From Struthidea cinerea (lineage: Eukaryota; Chordata; Aves; Passeriformes; Corcoracidae), in NCBI GenBank assembly GCA_013397865.1, contig VZTI01005061.1:723032-787031 (forward strand): a DNA stretch of 64,000 nt. The letters are read 5' to 3'. The notes beneath the pieces were generated by a model that did no database searches, was not told the DNA's origin, and saw only the letters and a program-made list of their open reading frames with translations. Both the position numbers and the translations under genes were made by a program. Every line of letters starts with the position of its first letter. Positions within the stretch are counted from its first letter, which is position 1. Shown here one piece after another: positions 55,737 through 64,000 of the stretch.

Positions 55737-58700
55737 ATGTCCATTATGGAAAAATCCACTATAACAGCTTTCAGAAGGCAAGATTGATTTTATGGAGATT
55801 TTGATTGTTAGGGCTAAAATTTAATTTCTTGAGCTTTCCTCTAACCAGAGGGGAAAATCCACTGAAAAAACATTTCAGGGAGAAAAAGCTGTAAGTGCTA
55901 TATCTGCAACATGCACAAAACTCCCCGGGATTATGGATTCTCTATAACCCAAAGCTCTGCTGCCTTAGATATTGACAATACATCATTAATACAAGTTCTT
56001 TCTCCAGAGCCAATGCTGTTCAGGTCTATCACCAGCCTGGTTCAGTAGCTGTAGCAGGAGTAGAAACGTTATCAAATGAAAAGATAATCAGAGACTATGG
56101 ACCCCAGAGGAAGTTTCTTGGAGTACATCCAACTTTCTTAATTTTACAGGTAGTTCCTCACCACTGGTATGCACCCTATAATAATTAATATCAGGTGAGT
56201 ATGTACAGTAATGCATAATAATGATAACAACAGCAACAACAATAACCCACCAAATAAGTATGCATTTTTCCATAGTAAGTATAGGTTAATATGAGTCTAG
56301 CAACATCTGGGACTGGAAAATACCTTTACTTGAAAAAGGAAGCTCACAAAAATTTTTCATGGTTTTACCAAAAAACTGGGAGCTTAACTGCAGGGTTGCA
56401 AACTTAACTCAGCACGGCAATAGACCGTGAGCAGTGTATGAGCAGCTCTGAAGAGCTCTGAGGAAATAGAGCATGGCCTATTTTTCAGATGAAGAGGACT
56501 GATCACAAAAGCTGAGCTGTTGCAAAAACCAGAACTTTTCATTTAGGTGCTTCAGTAGAAGTGGAGTTATGCTGAAAATGTGACCACTGATCTCCATGTG
56601 CCCCAACTGTACCAGAAGGGTGATGCCTTATTTTGTTACTAAGTGTTAGAAGGAAAGAGAAGTACTTGCAGTATAATCTGATCATACATCACGAATCACA
56701 GTTCCTGTCCAACAGAAATATGAAATAACTTTTTGCTCTAGTGGGATCTTACAGGTAAGAAACACAATTACATTCAACGGTTCAAACAGCTGTGTAGAAA
56801 ATTGAAAGTGGGATCCCTTGACCTTCCAGGTAACTCCTCCTTTCTGTTCTTAAAGCTCTTTCTTTTTAACAGTTTGTCTCCCAGTCACCATGTGATGATA
56901 CAGTAAAAATAACCCCTGCAATCGTAGTTGCTCTCCTGTTAAAATATGTACTGCCACATGCTGGTTTATTGATTCAAGGAAATAAATCTCTGCTAGAGCT
57001 AATATTGACTTTTGTTATGAAAATGGAAGTGAATAGCTAACTGAATATTGATTTCAGAGAGGAATGATATTTGATAAGCTTAAAAAAAGTAAAAACAAAA
57101 TTGCAGCATGGAAATAAATGCTTCCAACCAACATTTTTAAAGTATAATCAATTCCAAATGACAATTACCTGATTACTAGTAAAAAAGTCTGTTGCTGCCA
57201 AATGTCTTAAAAGCACCTATAAGTAAGACAGATGTGCATTCTTCCCTATGATTACTCCATAGGTTTCTATGTGTATCACCTGTTCTGGATCCTGACAGCA
57301 GTTAGGGGCTGGTCTGCTAAAGCTTGTTGCAATGCAGCTACTGTTCTCAAAGCGAAAGGCCTTGCAAATGGGGGATTCATTAGTAGTTGCCCAGATGTGG
57401 CATGGCAGCATTACAGGAGGTGCAGTTCATGAGCTGTTCTCAAAGCAGGCCTATTTGCAAAGGGGACATCCATTAGTGCACCGTGATGTACAGCGCTAGC
57501 ATCACCATATTTAATGAGTCTAATTAAAAAGAAATTCAGCACATCCTTTTTAAGCAAACAGGGATCAAATTCCTTGCCAAACTAAAATATTAACTCATTT
57601 GGATAACTCTGTACAGTCATTTGGTTGGTGTAATCATTTTAAACTGTGATTCACAATACACATCGGGGAGCCACCAGTTTCACTGCTGACTGGCAGCCCC
57701 CCAGTAACACCCCAGCTCACCCCACTTGCTGCACCCTTTCCAGCAATCTCTGCCACAGCTGTTTCTGTAGGAACTCACTAGAACCAGTGAAGCACCACAC
57801 CAGCTGTGGGGCTCCGATTTGGGTCAATGCATTTGTACAGGAACAGTCTCCTGTGAAAATGGAAAGACTGGTCAAAGAGCAGTCCCTTTGCAGGAGTGCC
57901 ACAGATTTGTTACTGAGAGGCCTTGAGGAGTCAAGAGCTTTCCTTCAGCAAATCCAAGCTGGAACATCACAAATCAGTTCCTTCAAGCTGAGCTTTAGGA
58001 TCAGCCAAAAGGCAGAATGCAGATTTTTTTTAAAGATTTAGTTTTCAAGAAAGACTGTGGAGCAGTTACTGAACATGCCTTCCTGCTCTTCAATCTGTTC
58101 AGCAAAGTGACAACCCTCACATTTGCATTTTCTGACATTCACTGGTCACTGCCAGAACTTGAGCTGTGGGGCACTGGCCAAGCTGTGTGCTAAGGCCACA
58201 GTGGCCCGAGGTAAGAATGCTCCAGATGGCTTTTTTTTTTCCTTTTAAATAACTGAAACAATACACTCACTGTCACTGGAGTAGCCTCTCCACTGATCTG
58301 ATCCTACTGGCATTGAATTTCTGCAGGAAGATGGAAAGACTGAAGGCTCTGGTTTGTGGGTCCCAGCCCGAGCCGTGTTTTGCAGCAGCCACATTACTGC
58401 CCCAGGCCAGTGCACAGGCTGGGGATTCCCGCTGAAACCACCAGCAGTGATGTGGCCAATGAGAGCTGACATTTGGGGCCAATGTTCTGAGCAGTGCATT
58501 TTTAAACTCCAACTCCAGCAGTGCAGACGATGAAAAAGTACAGAGCATTGCACACAGCCCCGGGGGGAGGGGGGCTCCTGCGCCAAAACCACCCCCTTGC
58601 AGTCAATCTGCAGAGCCAGAGACACGTATTTAACAGCTTCAGGCTCTGCTCATCTTCAAAATTCCAATGTAAAGACTCAAAGTCTCCCAAAGGATACCTT

Positions 58701-61071
58701 TTAAGATACCATTTATAACGAACTCAAGGCTGGAATGTTTTTGATTGTTCTTTGGCTTCTGCAGGATTAAATGTTTAATTAAAAAACCCTCCTTTTAAAA
58801 AGAAGATACAGTTTAAATGTTACCATACTCTGTTAAGTGAAAAACTTTTCGCCGGGGGAAAAAAAAAAGGACACTACTACAGAAATGAAGTAGTGAAAAG
58901 AAACTACTACTTAAAATGAAAATTAGTAATCTTGCCCTGTTTTTGAAAGAATAAATACTTCCTTCCTCTTAAGCAGTGATTTTACTGATGTTTGAAACCC
59001 TACAGACCTACAAATTAGTTTGAAGGCTCAGTCCGGTTTGAAACATGGGAATATGCCCCGTGCTGCTTCTGGGAACAGCGATGTGCCCTTCTAAAGTCTA
59101 AACCAGGTTTGTTTTCTTTTCCAAAATGGCACAAACTGGCAGCAAGGAGCACCTTGGCAGGTTATAGCTGTACACAATTAAATAGGGGCTCCCAACATAA
59201 TCAATCCCTGGCACTTTCATAAGTCATTGGGGTGGAATAACATCATTCTCCCTAACTGCACACACCTCTTTAAAACGGTACCAGCCTTAATATTCCCTAC
59301 TGGCTCTCCTGTTCCAACTCATTACATTTTATATCTCCCCACTTCAGCCTTAAACTGAAGTCAAGAGTTGCAATCATCAATCACTGCTCCGCTCTTGGAG
59401 TCCTTTCATAACCTGCAGTCTGAAGGAAAAGCTTCCCAGGCCTGCATTTCCCACCACCACCCTGTCCAACTAACTGTGCCATGATTCAGATTGCTTGTTA
59501 ATACATCCTGGGGCTCTCATAAGCAAGTTTCACATTGTTTGGTACATTTGTTTCACCTCCTCTGACTGAAATTTTAATGAGTTTAGGAAGGAGAGGCTAC
59601 GTTGGGAACTACCAGCAAAGTGGGAAAACAAGGACACTTTCTCAGACATCTTGGAAACAAAAAAGTAACCAAAAGGCATCTAAGCAAACTAATTTACAGC
59701 AGTAGGAGAACTAAAAGCTGCATGCCTATGAATCTTCTGTGTGCCAGAGGGCAGAAGCGATGGACTCCTAGTTTATGCAGTCAGTGATACAAGAATGATT
59801 TGTTTCTTGTCAATCTGATGCATTTTCTGTGAGTTACAGAACAGATGAGAGGAAAAGAAAAAAAGTTACAAAAATTCTTCTGTTATGGAGTACAACTGTT
59901 ACAAAATTACCTCTTCATTTAGAATATAGAATAGGATAAACTATTTCAGTTGGATGGGACCTACAAGGATTATCTAGTCCAGCTGCCTGACCAATTCAGG
60001 CCAAAAGTTAAAGCCTGCTGTTAAGACATTGTCCAAATGTCCCTTAAACTCTGACAGGCTCAGGACATTGACCACCTCTCTGAGGAAGCCTGCTCCAGGG
60101 ACTGATCACCCTCTTGATAAAGAAGTGTTTCCTACTGTGCAGTCAGAACCTCCCCTGGCACAGCTTTGAACTATTCCCATGTGTCCTGTCACTGGATTCC
60201 AGGGAGAAGAGCTCAGCATCCCTGTTTCCCCTCCTGAGGAAGGTGTAGAGAGCAATTTCCATATTAAATTGCCAATGTTGTCCTTGCTACACCTGAACAC
60301 AAAGCAATTGTGAAGTTGGAACAAATTCAGAGATCAGAATGAAATACGGTTCACTGAAAGATAACAAACAGGTTCCTAGCTAGTTATCTGGTTAAATCCA
60401 GGAGCTCAAGCAGGTTTATTTTAAATCCTAGATCTGCATGTGCTCAGTTAAAATGGTTCAGCTGATGCAAGGAAATTACCCAGTGTGATTCAGCCATCGG
60501 ATGCATTTTCAAGACTGAAGCATCAAGGGTCCTAGAGGAACATCCTGGGCTCAAGTCTGCCAATTTACAGAAATATATTCTGTGCTATGCAAGCAAGGAT
60601 TAGTTATATGATTGAGCTTTTCAGGACTATCACACAACTTGTGGTTTAGTCCTTTCTACATGCACCCTAACAGCTGACAGAAGTTGAAGGGGAATGGAGA
60701 TGATGTGAATTATCTTTATTTAATCCCTCAATGAGAAAGAATTGTGTGTCACTTCATACAAAATAACTCTTACACAAAGACTTAAACATAAAAGACAGCA
60801 AATTAGGGACAACAGAATAGGTTGGAAGTGTAACTCAATTTGACCAAAAAAGATACAACCCCTATGATGCAGATACATTTCTTTTAGTGTAACAGGAATT
60901 TTATCTACAAACCTATCACCTTATCAATAAGCAAAGCCTATGAAGTACAAATTATGGAAAACATTCTTAAATATCACAGAAATAATTAACAGCAAGTTAC
61001 CTTGCGATCTTCTTTAAAGACTTCAGCAGCAGTTGTGAAATGTGGAATGGCATTTTTACAGTGGGGACACC
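49371..61071 (-). CDS. PDIA5: Protein disulfide-isomerase A5, C-terminal part (three terminal exons)
   Basis: This enzyme of the ER lumen forms and shuffles disulfides. Minus-strand exons 61071-61001, 52086-51952 and 49451-49371 join in phase to 94 codons plus the last two bases of a split codon. The first exon begins with two bases (GG), completing a Trp codon if the previous exon ends in T, then CPHC, the active site of the last thioredoxin domain. Next come HFTTAAEVFKEDRK, IAYAAVDCAKGQNHDLC and GYPTFNYYNYGKFVEKY, whose GYPTF holds the conserved cis-Pro of the fold. The protein ends GKKKDEL, an ER retrieval signal. The match to mammalian PDIA5 (which ends KEEL as I recall) is clear. Earlier exons lie beyond position 64000. 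Confidence 0.95.
49452..51951 (-). other. PDIA5: PDIA5 last intron
   Basis: 2500 bp, with a two-copy 45-bp tandem duplication near its 3' end (49528-49616). No exon is recognised in the rest; there is a T run near 49965 and CCAAA-rich simple sequence near 50355. Confidence 0.75.
49528..49616. repeat. Two-copy tandem duplication, period 45 bp
   Basis: CTTCTGTATCCCAGCAGAAT followed by AAACTAAGGAGCAGTTG recurs as GTTCTGTACCCCACGGCAGA followed by AAACTAAGGAGCAGTTA, offset 45. The period is a multiple of three, so it leaves a repeated open frame on the minus strand, but it is intronic. Confidence 0.8.
51952..52086 (-). CDS. PDIA5: PDIA5 exon, thioredoxin-fold core
   Basis: The acceptor is TGTGTTTCAG (52087) and the donor GGG|GTAAGT. 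The 45 codons in phase 0 start IAYAAVDCAKGQNHDLCKQE and continue GVDGYPTFNYYNYGKFVEKY, then TGDRG. The cis-Pro of GYPTF is typical of the thioredoxin fold. Confidence 0.96.
55690..55740. repeat. (TG)n(TA)n compound microsatellite
   Basis: A run of TG units passes directly into TA units with one TG interruption near the end. Intronic in PDIA5 and probably polymorphic. Confidence 0.95.
57342..57480. repeat. Two-copy diverged repeat, spacing 93 bp
   Basis: TGTTCTCAAAGCGAAAGGCC then TTGCAAATGGGGGATTCATT at 57342 recurs as TGTTCTCAAAGCAGGCCTAT then TTGCAAAGGGGACATCCATT at 57435. It is intronic in PDIA5. Confidence 0.7.
59921..60312 (-). mobile_element. CR1 LINE 3' fragment in PDIA5 intron
   Basis: AGAATATAGAATAGGATAAA, then CAGTTGGATGGGACCTACAA, ATTATCTAGTCCAGCTGCCT, CCTCTCTGAGGAAGCCTGCT and AGAAGTGTTTCCTACTGTGC form the reverse complement of a CR1 3' region. 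The subfamily differs from the copies near 34-36 kb. Same strand as PDIA5; truncated, non-coding. Confidence 0.85.
61001..61071 (-). CDS. PDIA5: PDIA5 exon with CPHC active site
   Basis: The acceptor is TCAAACAG (61072) and the donor AAG|GTAACT (60999-61000). It encodes the last two bases of a Trp codon, then CPHCKNAIPHFTTAAEVFKE and DRK. Both active-site Cys are present. The intron interrupts the WCPHC motif itself, after the first base of Trp. Confidence 0.95.
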
Positions 61072-64000
61072 CTGTTTGACACAGGAAGAAAAAGACATCA
61101 TAAACTTTAGTTGTAGGAAGGATACTGGGAAAAACTCAAGACACAAGGTGAATCAGTGGAAAATTTGAATCAAAAATCATCCAGTTCTGGGATGAGAAGG
61201 ACGAAGCATGTGTAGACCATGTGTCAGCTACATGAAAGCAAGCACGTTTAAAATGTCTCTGACTTCAAGCAGTTTAAGTGTACATTTACAGTTACACGAC
61301 ATCCCATATAGGGGCCACGGTGCAGGGGGCTTTTCTCTACCACCAGCCCCCCAAGGGCACTTTAAGACCACCAGCTACAGACAGACCATTGCCCTGCTCT
61401 GTACCTCCTGGTATTGCCATGTAGGTTATTACTGCTGTTGCCACAGCTACCAGCTACATTTGGGCATGGGAATAAAGACAGCACAGCTGGGAACAGAAGG
61501 AGGTTGGAAGTTGGATAGGAAGTTGCTGGGAGTATTTGTAAGTGTTTGGAAATGGGCTGTGTTAAAGCCAAGCCATTGGGAACATAAGGGAGGGGAAGAG
61601 AAGCAAGTCCAAAAGGCCAGACATCATTCACGGATGGAGAGCAGATGTCCAGTCCCAGGTTAGGATGACTGCTGCTGGCCTTCCTGGAGACCTTCCTGCT
61701 GTTCACCACAAATGGACAACCCCTGAAGAGTTTTACAGACACAGCACACAGGAACCCAGAGCTTTGTATGGGAGATGGGCTGATACTTCTTTGTACCACT
61801 GCAGCATTGAACAAAAGGCCAGCTGATCCCTGGCTTTAATATACACTGAATTTACTCAAACATTTCAGAAGAAGTCACAGAAGGGAAACTAGAACTGCTG
61901 TCTTGATTCAAGGTCTAGATGTGAGTGCTCTTAATTCAGAAGCAATGTCTACAAATTATTGTCAATGAATAACCTATCAAAACATCATTACTATACTAAA
62001 TAAGGCTTTGAAAAGGAAAGTACCTGCAGATGTGTAACAAATTACTTTTTTTCAAACCCAGCACAGAGGCTGATCCCAAGCAAAGACTCAGGACACTATT
62101 TTTTGCTTAGATGCACGTTAAAAAAGTAATGGACACACTTCAGTCCAGACTGTGTAATGCTGACGAAGGAGTTCATCCTGCTATTATTTCTGGATAGGAA
62201 CAGAAAAATCACAAATGAGTTGCTCACAAGCACCAATTACAGCTTATGCTACTGTTGTTTACCAGTATTTTACATGATGAACAAGTGTTACTTTAAAGTC
62301 AGGACTGAACAAATGCCCTCTTAGGAGACTTGCAGCCACCCTCCTAAGCTACACTCCCTCAGCTGACAAGAAAAATACTATCTGTACATAAACACTGCAC
62401 ATCCCTTTCCACAAAGGAAAGGCTGAATACCCCTTTCAGCTTCACCAAAATGTAATTGCATTGCTTACATGCACTGGTTTGAATTGTAGAGCATTTCTTT
62501 CTTTAGAATAGGATTCTGAAAGCACTGCAGTGACACACCTGTGTAAATACACTGAGAGTCTATGCAGTAGCTAAGAACACCAGAAAGTCAAGGGAATGTT
62601 TCCTGAGAAACTGAGGCACTTCTGTAAACCCATCTTAATGGCTTCAAGCTCTTTATGCAGCATGATGGCAGCTATCCTGTGGCAGCTGTGTTTCAGTGGG
62701 AGACAGTGCAGTGTTCTACAGCTTGGAAACTGTTAACCTTGTTGAGTCGTTCAGCAGTTAACTGGGAGAAAATGGTCAAGAAAGAAAAGGAGGAGGAGAA
62801 GGAGGAAGAGAAGAAAGAAGAGGCAGAGGCTAGGGTTTCAGGCTGCTCCCATGTCCATCAGCCCACTTTGGTGACCCATTTTCTCTCTTACCACTTGTCT
62901 GTCCTGTCTGCCTGATACTGAAGAGCCTGCAGGTCAAGCCTGCCTCTTAACACATCTTGGATAATTTCCTGTACTGTGGGGGACTGCCTTGGTTGACTTG
63001 TTAACACTGCTCTACACAAATAAATCAGAACTGGTGACAACATCTAAAAAGAATTTCAGAAACAAAAAATGGATAAAAATCAGGCACCTCTAAAACGGGA
63101 ATACTTGTTCTTAACTACACGCTGCAGTTTTTCTGGAAAGCACTTCCAACTGTTACACTAAAACATAAAGGCTCCTAAAAACTTAAACCCTTCAGGTTCC
63201 CTTTTTTTGCTTATGATCTTGAGCTTGGAATTTAGATTTCACCAAAGAACATCTTTTAAACCCTCAATAAAAGATATTTCAGGACAGTAAGTCCTCTCTC
63301 AAAGCCTCTAGTGAAGCTGTAGCAGAAGAGCTCTTCATGAGCCCCATTCCTCAAGAAAATCAGAACCCAAATAACAAGCATATTCTTCCACACAAAAATA
63401 CCAAATCCGATACCAAATCATGAGAAGTTACCTTCATTTACCCATCTGAAGTTCCATCCCTCCTCCCTTCACTTCTCTCTTGGCCCAACCTCTTTTCTTT
63501 ACTGCACTGTGCTCGCAAAACTAAAACACAACCATATGGCTTTTGGCAGAGTTGCCTCCACGTCCAGTAGGCATTTTGTTAGCCTTGGACATCCATCCAC
63601 GGAACAGATGTGAATGCTACACTGAATTCCCGAGGAGTTTCAAGGAGTCACTGAAAAAGGGGGAAGGAGCACATCATATGGAACAGCAGAACTTCATCTG
63701 TTACAACTTAGAAGGATTGCCAAATGCAGCAAACACTTGGAAGTCACCCAACCCAGTCATTCTATTTAAAGCACACATGCCAAAAAAAATAAAAGCAGAG
63801 GTTGACGTCTTCATTTTGACAGACGGAAAACTTGTTCTCCCCATTCCCTCTTAGCACCCACTATCACACATTTATTTTAAGTGTTAACACTATCTTCTAG
63901 ATTCGAAAGTGCAAAGAAAGGAAATGTACTGAGCACAGTACATGAGGATAGGAAGTGTGCAGCCTCCTTACAAAGGATTTTTCAGATGGGCTGCAATGGA
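61072..64000 (-). other. PDIA5: PDIA5 intron (continues beyond the window)
   Basis: No further PDIA5 exon was recognised; the preceding exon should end in a block like MFYAPW and is not seen. A purine-rich tract lies at about 62778-62832. Confidence 0.7.
62778..62832. repeat. Purine-rich (GGA/GAA) low-complexity tract
   Basis: AAGAAAAGGAGGAGGAGAAG and similar units run for about 55 bases. It gives a Lys/Glu-rich open frame that is an artefact of composition. Confidence 0.85.

Larger units (their letters stand above)
52087..61000 (-). other. PDIA5: PDIA5 intron before the penultimate visible exon
   Basis: 8914 bp. It contains a (TG)n(TA)n microsatellite, a two-copy 93-bp-spaced repeat and a CR1 fragment. 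The rest shows no exon or recognisable gene. Confidence 0.75.

Noticed and set aside
61208..61814. Overlapping open frames of about 150 codons on both strands
   Set aside because: They lie in a PDIA5 intron with no domain pattern, no splice partners and no resemblance to PDIA5.
62655..62915. Lys/Glu-rich open frame
   Set aside because: Product of the purine-rich low-complexity tract; no other support.

Overview
The window is vertebrate nuclear DNA, almost certainly from a bird. Exons are short, carry GT-AG splice sites and lie far apart in AT-rich introns. The interspersed repeats are avian: chicken-repeat-1 (CR1) LINE fragments and one endogenous-retrovirus-type solo LTR. No bacterial operon, CRISPR array or phage gene is present. 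Most open reading frames are intronic noise. I place three real genes by spliced, protein-level recognition: ADCY5 (plus strand), SEC22A (minus) and PDIA5 (minus). The same three neighbours occur together in other amniotes, which supports the ADCY5 call over its paralogue ADCY6.

Layout. 1-3765 is an ADCY5 intron with an ERVL-like solo LTR (970-1548, perfect 5-bp target duplication). 3766-8775 holds the last six coding exons of ADCY5, including a 27-bp microexon. They give 293 residues: the last membrane span, the signalling helix and the whole C2 cyclase domain. An AU-rich 3' UTR follows, to about 10.5 kb. ADCY5 and SEC22A converge tail to tail across about 5 kb of non-coding sequence. SEC22A is complete in coding terms: six coding exons between 15692 and 30115 give 308 residues in phase. 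A likely untranslated first exon has its donor at 34750. A GC-rich CpG region interrupted by a 686-base assembly gap (34965-35650) is the probable SEC22A promoter. About 13 kb of intergenic DNA follows (36.2-49.2 kb) and contains very old repeat fossils: MIR-like SINEs and a CR1/L3-like LINE of more than 1 kb. 49371-61071 holds the three last exons of PDIA5, with the CPHC active site of the final thioredoxin domain and a KDEL terminus. From 61072 to the end I see only PDIA5 intron.

Functionally, SEC22A (ER/Golgi membrane longin protein) and PDIA5 (ER disulfide isomerase) both act in the early secretory pathway. ADCY5 makes cAMP at the plasma membrane. The neighbourhood looks like conserved synteny, not a co-functional cluster. 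I found no previously undescribed system. The most useful observations are the microexon, the dated solo LTR, the CpG/gap structure at the SEC22A promoter and the ancient repeat fossils.
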